A stretch of 64,000 nt of DNA from Plantibacter flavus (GTDB lineage Bacteria; Actinomycetota; Actinomycetes; Actinomycetales; Microbacteriaceae), in NCBI RefSeq assembly GCF_900177615.1, contig NZ_FXAP01000003.1, positions 1 to 64,000 of the forward strand, read 5' to 3'. Below are positions 8,858-16,541 of this stretch, piece by piece. How positions within the stretch are numbered: the first letter of the stretch is position 1; each line of letters opens with the position of its first letter. The translations under genes were made by a program, and so were the position numbers. Under the pieces are notes generated by a model. That model saw only the letters and a program-made list of their open reading frames with translations, had not been told where the DNA came from and did no database searches.

Positions 8858-10174
8858 TCAGCCCCGTTCGGGGGGAGGCTCGCCAGCCTGGGGACGAACC
8901 GGCTCGGCCCGGTGGGCGAGCACGAGGTCGAGCAGCCGGTCGGCGATGCTGCGCTTCGAGCCGGTCGCCTCACCGACCACGTCGCCGACGCCGTCGATCA
9001 CGACGACCTCGTTGTCGGGCGTGCCGAAGCCGTCCGTCCACCCCACGCGGTTGAGCACGAGGAGGTCGGCGCCCTTGCGTGCCACCTTGGCCCGACCGAG
9101 GGCCAACAACTCCTCGTGGTCGGCGGCGGTCTCCGCGGCGAACCCGACGACCAGTCGTCCGGGCACCCGGGCCGCGGCGAGTCCGGCGAGCACGTCGGGG
9201 TTGCGGACGAGTCGCAGGGTGAGCTCGTCGCCGGTGTCGTCCTTCTTGATCTTGCGTTCGGCGATCTCGGCGGCGCGGTAGTCGGCCACGGCTGCCGCCA
9301 TGACCACGAGCGTCGCGTCGGCCGCCACGTCCTCCATGGCGACCGCGAGTTCCGCTGCGGTGCCGACCGGGACGACCCGCACACCGTCGACCGCGGCCGC
9401 TTCGGCAGCGACGTCGGCGTCCAGGTGTGCCGCGACGAGCACCACCTCGGCCCCGCGCTCCGCGGCGGCCTGCGCGATGGCCAGCCCCTGCCGGCCGCTC
9501 GACCGGTTCCCGAGGAACCGGACCGGGTCGAGCGGCTCGCGGGTGCCTCCGGCCGAGACGACGACGCGCTCGGCCCGCAGGTCGTCCGGGTGCGCGTCCG
9601 TTCCGCCTGTGCGTCGGGCGAGCAGCGCCAAGCCGGCGGCCACGATGTCGTCGGGTTCGCTCATGCGTCCCGGACCCGTGTCGCCGCCCGTCAGCGCGCC
9701 GTGCGCCGGCCCGATGACGGCCACCCCGCGCGATCGCAGGAGGGCGACGTTCGCGGTCGTCGCGGGGTGCTGCCACATCTCGGTGTGCATCGCCGGTGCC
9801 AGCAGGACCGGTGCCCGGCTGGCCAGGATCGTGGTGCCGAGGAGGTCGTCGGAGAGTCCCGCCGCGAGTTTCGCGAGGGTGTTGGCCGTCGTCGGCGCGA
9901 CGACGATGAGCTCCGCGCGCTGCCCGAGGGCGACATGCCGGACTTCGGCGACGCCGTCGTACAGCGAGGTCGTGACGGGGTTCCGGCTGATCGCCTCGAG
10001 CGTCGGCAAGCCGACGAACCGGAGGGCACTCTCGGTCGGCACCACGTGGACGTCGAAGCCCGCGAGCACGAACCCGCGGACGACGCCGACCGCCTTGTAC
10101 GCGGCGATCCCGCCCGTGATCCCGACGACGACCGTGCACCCCGCCGCCTCCCGCGATGCGTCCCGCACGCCCAT
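8858..10174 (-). CDS. coaBC: Bifunctional phosphopantothenoylcysteine decarboxylase/phosphopantothenate-cysteine ligase
   Basis: This 438-aa protein covers two consecutive steps of coenzyme A synthesis. The N-terminal flavin-dependent decarboxylase (CoaC) shows GITGGIAAYKAV, HVALGQRAELIVVAPTTANT and PAMHTEMW. The C-terminal ligase (CoaB, from about 205) shows VVSAGGTREPLDPVRFLGNRSSGRQG in two halves (VSAGGTREPLDPVR; FLGNRSSGRQG) and the lysine-bearing ERKIKKDD. In E. coli the PAMH position is Asn; His is, to my recollection, normal in actinobacteria. The gene is 19 bp from the M23 gene on the same strand. Confidence 0.93.
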   Translation of the reverse strand: MGVRDASREAAGCTVVVGITGGIAAYKAVGVVRGFVLAGFDVHVVPTESALRFVGLPTLEAISRNPVTTSLYDGVAEVRHVALGQRAELIVVAPTTANTLAKLAAGLSDDLLGTTILASRAPVLLAPAMHTEMWQHPATTANVALLRSRGVAVIGPAHGALTGGDTGPGRMSEPDDIVAAGLALLARRTGGTDAHPDDLRAERVVVSAGGTREPLDPVRFLGNRSSGRQGLAIAQAAAERGAEVVLVAAHLDADVAAEAAAVDGVRVVPVGTAAELAVAMEDVAADATLVVMAAAVADYRAAEIAERKIKKDDTGDELTLRLVRNPDVLAGLAAARVPGRLVVGFAAETAADHEELLALGRAKVARKGADLLVLNRVGWTDGFGTPDNEVVVIDGVGDVVGEATGSKRSIADRLLDLVLAHRAEPVRPQAGEPPPERG

Positions 10175-10254
10175 GCCGCCTCCTCGCTTCCGGCGCTCCC
10201 GCGCCGGGTCCTCGTCTAGTCTGTCCTAGTCCGGCCGGCCGAGGAGGAACCAGC

Positions 10255-11004
10255 GTGTGCACCGTCATCATCGACTTCGACCCGGGGCGCGCGTGGCCGA
10301 TCGCCGTCCTCGGGCTGCGAGACGAGCAGCCGGGGCGTGCCTGGGACCCACCCGGCGCGTGGTGGCCCGGACTCGGTGACGGCGTCCGCGGCATCCACGA
10401 CCGCGAAGCGGGCGGCGCGTGGCTGGCGACGAACGACGATGCCCCGGGCGGCCCACGGGCGGCGGTGGTCCTCAACCGACGCGAGGACCTCGACATGCCC
10501 GCCGCCGGGTGGACCTCGCGGGGCGTCCTGCCGCTGGAGGCCGTCACGACCGGCGTCGATGCGGAGGACGCCCGCAGCGCCCGGTCATGGAACCTCGTGG
10601 AGCTGCGTCCTGACGGCGTCGCCGTCACCAGCTGGGACGGCTCCTCGCTCCGGTCGATCGACGTCGCGCCCGGTCTCCACCTCGTGACGCACGAGGGCCC
10701 CGACCACCTCGACGTCCCACGGGTCCACCGGTGGCGGCCGGCCTTCCTCGACGTCCCGTCGCCCATCGGGCCGCTGGACGGTGCGACGGCCGCGTCCTGG
10801 GAGCCGTGGTTGCGCACGTTGCGCTCCACGACGAGCGTCCCCGCCGACGCCGACGAGGCGATCGTCCGTGTCGACGACCACGACGGCCTGCGCCTCGCCT
10901 CGCTCTCGGTGACGGCACTCTCGCTCGGCACCGACGGCGCGGTGCTCCGGAACGCCCGACTCGCCGAGCCCGGCCGTCTGCCGGAGGAGTTCGTCTGGGA
11001 GTGA
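10255..11004 (+). CDS. NRDE family protein (TANGO2-like)
   Basis: The start is a GTG at 10255, preceded by GAGGAGGAA at 10241-10249 and immediately followed by the Cys codon that NRDE proteins need at position 2 (MCTVII). The diagnostic motif is present as LNRREDLDMPA with the preceding GGAWLATND. The product is 249 aa, normal for the family, cytosolic, without membrane segments. The biochemical role is unsettled; eukaryotic TANGO2 is linked to heme or lipid handling. It is transcribed divergently from coaBC. Confidence 0.88.
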   Translation: MCTVIIDFDPGRAWPIAVLGLRDEQPGRAWDPPGAWWPGLGDGVRGIHDREAGGAWLATNDDAPGGPRAAVVLNRREDLDMPAAGWTSRGVLPLEAVTTGVDAEDARSARSWNLVELRPDGVAVTSWDGSSLRSIDVAPGLHLVTHEGPDHLDVPRVHRWRPAFLDVPSPIGPLDGATAASWEPWLRTLRSTTSVPADADEAIVRVDDHDGLRLASLSVTALSLGTDGAVLRNARLAEPGRLPEEFVWE

Positions 11005-11091
11005 CCCGGACGGCGACGGTCTGCACCCTCCGGGAGCCACGGGACCCGGATCGGACTGCCACCCGTGTGGAGGGCGCCCTGGCGCGCTCGA

Positions 11092-11097
11092 TACTGT
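11092..11097 (+). promoter_or_regulatory. -10 box TACTGT of the LysR gene (leaderless type)
   Basis: TACTGT lies 6 bases before ATG 11104 (spacer TGCAGC) with no ribosome binding site. Confidence 0.5.
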
Positions 11098-11103
11098 TGC
11101 AGC

Positions 11104-12009
11104 ATGGCCCTGAACCCCGTGCGACTGCGACTGCTCGAGGCGTTCGACCGCCTCGGTACGATCCGCGCCGTCGGCCGTGAGCTCGACCTCAGCCCCTCGA
11201 CCGTCTCGCAGCAGCTCTCCGTGCTCGAGGCCGAGACCGGCGCCGCACTCCTGGAACGACGCGGCCGGACGCTCACCCTGACACCGACGGGTGCGCTGCT
11301 CGTGGAGCGCGCTCGGGCCCTGCTCGCGCAGATGGACGCCATCGAGGTCGAACTGGCCGAGGTCGAGTCCGAGCCGTCCGGTCGGTTCCGCATCGCCGGG
11401 TTCGCGAGCGTCATCGCCCCCATCCTCATCCCCGCCGCGCGCTCCCTCGCACGGCAGTACCCACGACTCGAGGTCGAACTCATCGAGGTCGAACCACACG
11501 AGAGCACCACCGCCGTCCAGCGCGGCACCTGCGACGTCGTGATCACGGTCGACCAGGAGGACGGGTTCCTCCTCGACCCCTCCGTGCACAGCGTGCCCCT
11601 CACCACCGACCCGCTGCTGCTCATCGCGCCGCTCGACCACCGACTGGCCGCGCAGGAGCAGGTCACCTTCAGCGAGCTGCAGACGGAGTCGTGGGCCCTC
11701 GACGCACCGGGCACCTACCTCGGCGAACTCGTCCCGCTGATCTGTCGTCGCGCGGGGTTCGAGCCGAGGGTGGCCGGACGGTTCACGAGCTACGAGGTCG
11801 TCATCGACCACGTGGCGGCCGGCCTGTCGATCGCCGTGCTCCCGGACATCGCGATCGGATCGCGAACGGACGTCGTGCGGAAACCCATCACCGGGATGAG
11901 TGAGCGGAAGATCGTCGCGACGGCGAGGAAGGGTTCACTGCAGCGTTCGGCCGTCGCGGCAGCACTGGCAGCGGTGCAGCGGGCCACGGACGAGGCCGTC
12001 GCCCGCTGA
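11104..12009 (+). CDS. LysR family transcriptional regulator
   Basis: This 301-aa protein has the LysR winged helix in residues 1-62 (LLEAFDRLGTIRAVGRELDL, SPSTVSQQLSVLEAETG, LLERRGRTLTLTPTG). A periplasmic-binding-like effector domain follows from about 90 (FRIAGFASVIAPILIPAA). The ATG at 11104 gives the usual LysR length. The flanking genes are NRDE upstream on the same strand and a small convergent membrane gene downstream, so there is no obvious divergent target. The regulated genes are unknown. Confidence 0.9.
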   Translation: MALNPVRLRLLEAFDRLGTIRAVGRELDLSPSTVSQQLSVLEAETGAALLERRGRTLTLTPTGALLVERARALLAQMDAIEVELAEVESEPSGRFRIAGFASVIAPILIPAARSLARQYPRLEVELIEVEPHESTTAVQRGTCDVVITVDQEDGFLLDPSVHSVPLTTDPLLLIAPLDHRLAAQEQVTFSELQTESWALDAPGTYLGELVPLICRRAGFEPRVAGRFTSYEVVIDHVAAGLSIAVLPDIAIGSRTDVVRKPITGMSERKIVATARKGSLQRSAVAAALAAVQRATDEAVAR

Positions 12010-12045
12010 GCCGCCGCGAAACCGGCCGAGCCCCTGCGGGGAGGA

Positions 12046-12156
12046 TCAGCCGTGGTAGCCCGACTTGGACATCGCGACGAGCGCCCCGACCAGGCCGATG
12101 CCGCCGAAGACGGTGATGAAGGCGATCACGCCGATGAGGATGTCGTTGACGGTCAT
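12046..12156 (-). CDS. Small single-span membrane protein, 36 aa
   Basis: A short frame from ATG 12156 to the stop at 12046-12048. Residues 5-28 are one hydrophobic helix (DILIGVIAFITVFGGIGLVG then ALVAM), followed by SKSGYHG. A -10 box TACGAT stands 6 bases upstream of the ATG, which supports expression. Similar tiny membrane proteins occur across actinobacteria without known role. It faces the LysR gene tail to tail and is divergent from the MBL hydrolase gene. Confidence 0.6.
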   Translation of the reverse strand: MTVNDILIGVIAFITVFGGIGLVGALVAMSKSGYHG

Positions 12157-12162
12157 ACACCC

Positions 12163-12168
12163 ATCGTA
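12163..12168 (-). promoter_or_regulatory. -10 box TACGAT of the 36-aa membrane protein gene (leaderless type)
   Basis: On the minus strand TACGAT is followed by GGGTGT and then ATG 12156. The spacing is the same 6 bases as at the other leaderless genes here. Confidence 0.45.
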
Positions 12169-12192
12169 CTGAACTCGACGGGCCCCGCGACT

Positions 12193-12198
12193 AGGGTT
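12193..12198 (+). promoter_or_regulatory. Probable -10 box TAGGGT of the MBL hydrolase gene
   Basis: TAGGGT is the best -10 match in the divergent 76-bp gap and gives a leader of about 30 bases with a weak purine-rich ribosome site (CGGAGCAGC). Confidence 0.35.
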
Positions 12199-12232
12199 GG
12201 TCCGTCCCCCGACAACCACCCGGAGCAGCACC

Positions 12233-13222
12233 ATGATCACCTCATCGAGCGAGTCCCAGGCTGCCGCCTTCCGCGACGGCCGGATCCCCGCGACGGAGCA
12301 CCTCGACGCCGACACGGTCGTCATCGCCGTCCCGACCGGCGACCCCGGAAATCCCTCCACCCTCTGCTCGGTCCTCTTCGGCACCGACGGTCGCGCGATC
12401 GTCGTCGACCCCGGAACCGACACCCCCGAGGGCCGCGAACACCTGCTGCAGGAGCTCCGCGGCATCGGGGTGACGACGCTCACGGGCGTCGTCGTGACCC
12501 ACCTGCACCCCGATCACCTGGGCCTCGCCGGCACCCTCCGCGACGAACTCGCGGCACCGGTCCTCATGCACCGCCTCGAGGACGAGGCGGCCGGCTCGAC
12601 GCCCCCGGGCCCGGCCGACCTCGCGGTGGCGTTGGACGAGTGGGGCGTCCCGGCGGACGACACGACCGTGCGCCCCTGGGCCACTGGTGCGACGGCACCC
12701 GCCGGGCACCTCGGCGACACTCGCGCGGACCGGACGCTCGAGGACGGCGAGCTGCTGACGCTCCCCGGTCGCTCGATCAGGGTCCTGCACACACCCGGCC
12801 ACACGACGGGCCACATCACCCTGCGCGACGAGGACCGCGGCTACCTGTTCACGGGCGACCACGTGCTGCCGACGATCTTCTCGGGCCTCGGCCTCGGGGC
12901 GCGCACCTCGGAGAACCCGGTGACGGCCTACCTGTCGTCGCTCGACCGCGTCCGCGGCTACGACGGCGATCAGGTGGTCCCCGGACACGGCTTCCGGTTC
13001 ACGGGACTCGCGGACCGGTGCGACGAGCTGGCCGCACACCATCTGCGGCGCGCCGACGAGGTGCACGCCGCCCTTCTGGACGACCCCGACGCGAGCGTGT
13101 GGACCATCGCCTCCCGCATCGGTTGGTCGGCCGGATGGGACGCACTGACCGGTCTCCTCCGCGTCTCGGCCCTCACACAGACCGACTGGCACCGGGCACG
13201 ACTCCGGCAGCTCGCCGGCTGA
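12233..13222 (+). CDS. MBL-fold metallo-hydrolase
   Basis: This 329-aa protein has all metallo-beta-lactamase fold metal motifs: the HxHxDH core THLHPDHLG (about 92-100), then HTPGHTTGH, FTGDHVLP and a C-terminal PGHGFRF. The last 75 or so residues form a helical extension common in RNase Z/LACTB2-like hydrolases. The usual substrates are thioesters, lactones or glutathione conjugates; none can be picked from sequence. No signal peptide, so it is cytosolic. Confidence 0.88.
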   Translation: MITSSSESQAAAFRDGRIPATEHLDADTVVIAVPTGDPGNPSTLCSVLFGTDGRAIVVDPGTDTPEGREHLLQELRGIGVTTLTGVVVTHLHPDHLGLAGTLRDELAAPVLMHRLEDEAAGSTPPGPADLAVALDEWGVPADDTTVRPWATGATAPAGHLGDTRADRTLEDGELLTLPGRSIRVLHTPGHTTGHITLRDEDRGYLFTGDHVLPTIFSGLGLGARTSENPVTAYLSSLDRVRGYDGDQVVPGHGFRFTGLADRCDELAAHHLRRADEVHAALLDDPDASVWTIASRIGWSAGWDALTGLLRVSALTQTDWHRARLRQLAG

Positions 13223-13231
13223 CCGTCCGCG

Positions 13232-13720
13232 CTACCGGCTGAGGCCGGCCCACCCGCCTCGACGACGCGCCAGCGCCCGTTCGAAGGCGTAGAGCCCACC
13301 GCCGGCCGCCACACCGGCGGCGAGCACCGCGAACACGACGACCCCGATCGTCGAGCCGAGTCCGATGGGTGCGGCGATGAGGCCGCCGACGATCAGGACG
13401 AGGAAGGCCGCACCGCCACCGGCGATCCAGGCCCGATGGACCGGGCCCCGCTCGCCCCAGTGGTCGAGGATGCCGAGCGCCAGCAGCGCGCCGACCGCCC
13501 CGACCGCTGCGAGCATCCCTCCGACGAGTCCGCCGACGAGGACGGCGATCCCGCCGAGATCGGCCGGATGCACCGAGATGGTCCCGACCGTCCCGAAGAG
13601 CTCTGCACCGGCCGCGAGGGACGCCCCGGCGACCGCTCCGATGCTGACGGCGAGGCCGAACAGCGGGACGACGCGGAGGAGGGACCAACCCGGGTCCGCT
13701 GCTTCATCGAACACGTCCAT
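13232..13720 (-). CDS. Conserved membrane protein, four to five helices
   Basis: This 162-aa protein is built of Gly/Ala-rich hydrophobic helices: about 15-40, 60-85, 98-120 and 122-145. Short charged ends (DEAADPGW at the front, ERALARRRGGW at the back) suggest cytosolic termini. I do not recognise a named family. It converges on the MBL gene (9-bp gap). Confidence 0.65.
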   Translation of the reverse strand: MDVFDEAADPGWSLLRVVPLFGLAVSIGAVAGASLAAGAELFGTVGTISVHPADLGGIAVLVGGLVGGMLAAVGAVGALLALGILDHWGERGPVHRAWIAGGGAAFLVLIVGGLIAAPIGLGSTIGVVVFAVLAAGVAAGGGLYAFERALARRRGGWAGLSR

Positions 13721-13844
13721 GGCCTCGACCGCCTCCTGCGCGCCTCGTCGTCGACGGCGCTTGGCGCTCAGCGTGGCATGCGGGTGCGTGGTGCTCCAGG
13801 GCGTTGCGCGCGAGAGAGGAGCGGGTGTAGGGCGGCGGCGTCCG

Positions 13845-14360
13845 CTACCAGCCGCGCGTGCCCGGGGCGCCCTTGAACGGCCCGACGATCCCCGGCGTGA
13901 TCCATCCGCCGTAGAAGTCGCCCTCCTGCGCCTGCACCGGTACCCCGTCGACTTCGCACGCGTCCATGCGTCCCGGATAGACGGCGATCATGCCGAACAG
14001 CGGCGCGTATCCCGGGCGTGGATCGGGGTAGGTCCACGCGGCGGCACCGGCTACTGCTTCGCCCACGCGCACGTCGAGGTAGTGGGCCTCTCCCTTGAAC
14101 TCGCACATGGTCGTCCCGTCGACCGGCACCAGGACCCCGGGCGAGAAGTCCGCCGCCGGGACGTAGTACACCGGCGGGTGGCTCGTCTCCAGGACCCGGA
14201 CCGCGGCCGTCGACTCCGCGATGACCGTGCCGCCGAACCGGATCACGACGCGCTCGTCGCGCGGCTCGACCCGCGGTGGACGCGGGTACTCCCAGACGGA
14301 CTCCTCACCGGGTCCGGGCTGGACGGGCAGGGGGCGGCGGAATCGCGAGGAGTCGGGCAT
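13845..14360 (-). CDS. DUF427 domain protein
   Basis: This 171-aa protein has the DUF427 layout. An N-terminal WEYPRPPRVEP and a beta-rich core (RVVIRFGGTVIAEST, RVLETSHPPVYYVP) are followed by CEFKGEAHYLDV and a C-terminal YGGWITPGIVGPFKG. The fold is a small beta-tent; the function is unknown. The ATG at 14360 avoids an upstream extension without similarity. It is 40 bp downstream of the membrane gene that the inserted segment separated from its regulator. Confidence 0.85.
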   Translation of the reverse strand: MPDSSRFRRPLPVQPGPGEESVWEYPRPPRVEPRDERVVIRFGGTVIAESTAAVRVLETSHPPVYYVPAADFSPGVLVPVDGTTMCEFKGEAHYLDVRVGEAVAGAAAWTYPDPRPGYAPLFGMIAVYPGRMDACEVDGVPVQAQEGDFYGGWITPGIVGPFKGAPGTRGW

Positions 14361-14400
14361 CTCCCCATGCTGCCCGTTCCACCTGAACGACGACCGCGAA

Positions 14401-14829
14401 TCAGGCGCGCCGGCCATTGGGCCGGAGCGCCTGCCAGAGCAACCAGGTACCGGCCGCGGCGTACCCGATCAGCAGCAGCACGACGGCCGTCGACCCGAGG
14501 TCGTAGACGACGGGGATCACCGGGGAGCCACCGACGCCGGCGTCCGTCGACTTCCAGTTCGCGGTCAGGAGGGCCAGGACGAGCAGCACCACGGTGCTCG
14601 CGAGGATCGGTCCGCCGGTGGCCCAGGCCTTCTGCCTGGTGGTCCAGGCGCGCGACCGCCACAGCATGACCATGCCGGCCACCCAGCCGACGAACGGCAC
14701 GACGAGCCCTCCGAGCATCACGAACAGGGCCGCCGTGATCGCGAACCCGCGGCGTTCGAGGAGCTGCTCCGCGAAGGGCCGGTCGTCCTCGGGTTGGCGG
14801 GCGCCCTCCTCGTCATCGTGTCCGATCAT
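14401..14829 (-). CDS. Membrane protein, intact copy beside the insertion
   Basis: This 142-aa protein has an acidic, charged first 30 residues (MIGHDDEEGARQPEDDRPF) and about three to four hydrophobic helices (35-60, 75-97, 110-135). A GGAGGAG ribosome site precedes ATG 14829. A truncated second copy of its first 48 codons lies at 16333-16500, directly overlapping the end of the XRE-cupin gene. This implies that the two genes originally formed an ATGA-overlapping operon and that an inserted segment of about 1.67 kb has moved this gene away. No function is recognised. Confidence 0.75.
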   Translation of the reverse strand: MIGHDDEEGARQPEDDRPFAEQLLERRGFAITAALFVMLGGLVVPFVGWVAGMVMLWRSRAWTTRQKAWATGGPILASTVVLLVLALLTANWKSTDAGVGGSPVIPVVYDLGSTAVVLLLIGYAAAGTWLLWQALRPNGRRA

Positions 14830-14870
14830 GCGCTCCTCCTCGTCGACGTCGCCCGGACGTGCATCCGTTC
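14686..14870. repeat. 185-bp direct repeat, left copy
   Basis: Bases 14686-14870 match 16357-16541 at 183 of 185 positions (differences at 14776/16447 and 14853/16524). The copy covers the start of the membrane protein gene and the last 15 codons of the XRE-cupin gene. Both differences are synonymous in the frames concerned. The two copies bound a lower-GC segment. Confidence 0.95.
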
Positions 14871-15373
14871 CGCAGCCGCTAGCACTGCGCGCCGCTCCCC
14901 TCATCCAGCCGCGGCGACCAGGACTGACAGGAGTTATCTCAGTTAGTGTGTTCGTCGCTTGTTAATTGCGCCAATGGGCACTCGGTCCCCACCACCTCAA
15001 CGACAGGAATCCGTCCAGATATGCCGGGGCACACCCCACGGTGGGGTGAAGACCCCGCCGTCGGATGCTTGCCGATGAAGCAGCGATCAGCGGCCCTCCC
15101 CCTGTCACACCCGGACGTCACGAACCGCGACTGACGCACCAACGCCCGACCCATCGACACAGTACCTTCCCCATCGGGGCAGGATCCTCGACAGGCAGGG
15201 CGTGTCACCGAGGTCGGCGCCGCTCCACAGCGGCTGTGCCACGGCAGTGCCGTCGCACGCGTCGGAACGAACAACGCCCTACCGGAGTGGGGTCCGGCAT
15301 GATTTCACTGGTGTCTGAGGCGATTTGACCGCGCTGATCAGGTGACTGCCGTCGGAACGGGTGATGGACCGGA

Positions 15374-15589
15374 TCATCTCATCGGCCTGAAGGATTCGTT
15401 CTTGCGTTGGATGGAGTCGTTGGTGCCCCAAGGTCCTTTGAGAGCGAGGACGAGTTGCAGGACTGCAGCCGCGACAATGGCGACAGCGAGAGAGACTGAC
15501 CCGTCGAGCGCGAGACCTCGGCCGATGCCGAACATCAGGAGAGCAGCGGCATCGATGATGACGACTATGCGGAGCACGGTGTTCGACAT
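15374..15589 (-). CDS. Small two-helix membrane protein in the inserted segment, 71 aa
   Basis: The ATG at 15589 lies 2 bases after the stop of the preceding gene, so the two are translationally coupled. The protein has two hydrophobic helices (about 4-22 and 29-50) and a polar basic tail (KGPWGTNDSIQRKNESF). Size and position next to a small secreted protein resemble those of immunity proteins, but there is no sequence match to a known family. Codon use is less GC-rich than in the host genes. Confidence 0.6.
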   Translation of the reverse strand: MSNTVLRIVVIIDAAALLMFGIGRGLALDGSVSLAVAIVAAAVLQLVLALKGPWGTNDSIQRKNESFRPMR

Positions 15590-15591
15590 GG

Positions 15592-16008
15592 TCAAACCAG
15601 CGAGTAGAACTTGTTCTCGAAGGCCAGAAGGAAGACGCTGCCGAAAATAGGGCCGATGGCTCCGATGACCATGGCGCGCATGCTCCATTTGATCTCCTGG
15701 TACTCCGCGAACCGCAGGCCGGCGTAGTACATGCGTTGTGCGGCCTGGCTTCCCATGTAGTCAGCCGCGCCGCCGGCTGCGATGACTGCGGTCAGGATGG
15801 TCGCCCAGGCGATCCTCGTCTCGCGGGCCTCGGCGTCGAGGCCAGTGGCCGATTGGGCTCCTGCTGAGTGCGCGATAGCCGTTGTAGTCGCTGGTCGCGC
15901 GCCCAGCGGTGCGGCGTTCGCGGGGGTTGCCATTGATGTGGTGAGGGCAAGGGTGATTACCGAGGCGGTACCAAGACGCGCGAGTTTCGAGCTCGGTGCG
16001 AACTTCAT
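15592..16008 (-). CDS. Secreted or membrane small protein in the inserted segment, 138 aa
   Basis: A strong AAAGGAG stands 6 bases before ATG 16008. Residues 1-32 are a Sec signal peptide (ITLALTTSMATPANAA). The mature part has a polar Ala/Thr stretch, a hydrophobic helix (about 67-85, WATILTAVIAAGGAADY), an aromatic amphipathic segment (MYYAGLRFAEYQEIKWSM) and a C-terminal hydrophobic helix (about 110-130). I do not recognise the family. A small exported membrane-active peptide precursor or a membrane protein are both possible. Confidence 0.6.
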   Translation of the reverse strand: MKFAPSSKLARLGTASVITLALTTSMATPANAAPLGARPATTTAIAHSAGAQSATGLDAEARETRIAWATILTAVIAAGGAADYMGSQAAQRMYYAGLRFAEYQEIKWSMRAMVIGAIGPIFGSVFLLAFENKFYSLV

Positions 16009-16332
16009 GATGACTCCTTTGTCTCCGTTGATGCTTACGACAACAAGGTTAGCTATCGATATGATCAGTAGGTATCCGTATAAATGTGGACTTGATCTGG
16101 ATTTGCATCTGATGTATCAGAGCTATCTGGATCGAACGCCTGGGGGACAGGCAACCTCGGCGGAAGGCGCCTGCCGCTCTCAGCCGCCGGTAATCACCCG
16201 TGCACGCCATCAGGTGAGCGGCGACGGATCCTCTTGGGTCTGCGACGTGGCGCTCAAGGCAGCACGTCGCCGCCGCAGGTAACTGCCCGCGCATGGCGGG
16301 TGGGCCGCAGCGGAGATCTTGGGGACAGTCCG

Positions 16333-16500
16333 CTACGGCCCACACGAGCAGTGTGCGCCGACGAACGGCACGACGAGCCCTCCGAGCATCACGAACAGGG
16401 CCGCCGTGATCGCGAACCCGCGGCGTTCGAGGAGCTGCTCCGCGAACGGCCGGTCGTCCTCGGGTTGGCGGGCGCCCTCCTCGTCATCGTGTCCGATCAT
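16333..16500 (-). pseudogene. Truncated copy of the membrane protein gene
   Basis: The frame starts at ATG 16500, overlapping the XRE-cupin stop as ATGA. It is identical in protein sequence to the first 48 codons of 14401-14829. At 16357 homology ends and eight unrelated codons run to a TAG at 16333-16335. All but the first membrane segment is missing, so it is non-functional. It marks the original position of the gene in the XRE operon. Confidence 0.85.
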
Positions 16501-16541
16501 GCGCTCCTCCTCGTCGACGTCGCGCGGACGTGCATCCGTTC
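16357..16541. repeat. 185-bp direct repeat, right copy
   Basis: This copy partners 14686-14870 at an offset of 1671 bp. It is continuous with the intact XRE-cupin gene, so it sits in the native context on that side. Confidence 0.95.

Larger units (their letters stand above)
14871..16356. mobile_element. Inserted lower-GC segment bounded by 185-bp direct repeats
   Basis: The segment between the repeats has visibly lower GC than its surroundings, especially around 14935-14965 and 16040-16135. It holds two small genes on the minus strand (15374-15589 and 15592-16008) and no transposase, integrase or inverted terminal repeats. Bases 14871-15373 hold no convincing gene, only a CACCCCAC/GTGGGGTG-type hairpin near 15031-15049. 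Bases 16009-16356 hold the cargo promoter region and a CACAC/GTGTG inverted repeat next to the right copy. The structure is that expected if a circle of 1671 bp carrying one repeat copy recombined into the chromosome. Confidence 0.65.

Noticed and set aside
9760-9830. Loss of the catalytic Asn in CoaBC (PAMH in place of PAMN)
   Set aside because: From memory this His is normal for actinobacterial CoaBC, including mycobacteria, so I do not count it as a defect.
8970-11714. A 914-codon minus-strand open frame crossing coaBC, NRDE and LysR genes
   Set aside because: It runs antisense to NRDE and LysR and out of frame through coaBC, with Arg/Ser-rich composition typical of shadow frames.
14939-15274. 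A 111-codon minus-strand frame in the inserted segment
   Set aside because: It has no ribosome site or promoter and mixed composition with scattered Cys; there is no sign of selection, so the stretch is better left as non-coding.
14686-16541. Classical insertion sequence or transposon
   Set aside because: There is no transposase and there are no terminal inverted repeats, and the 185-bp direct repeats are far longer than target-site duplications.
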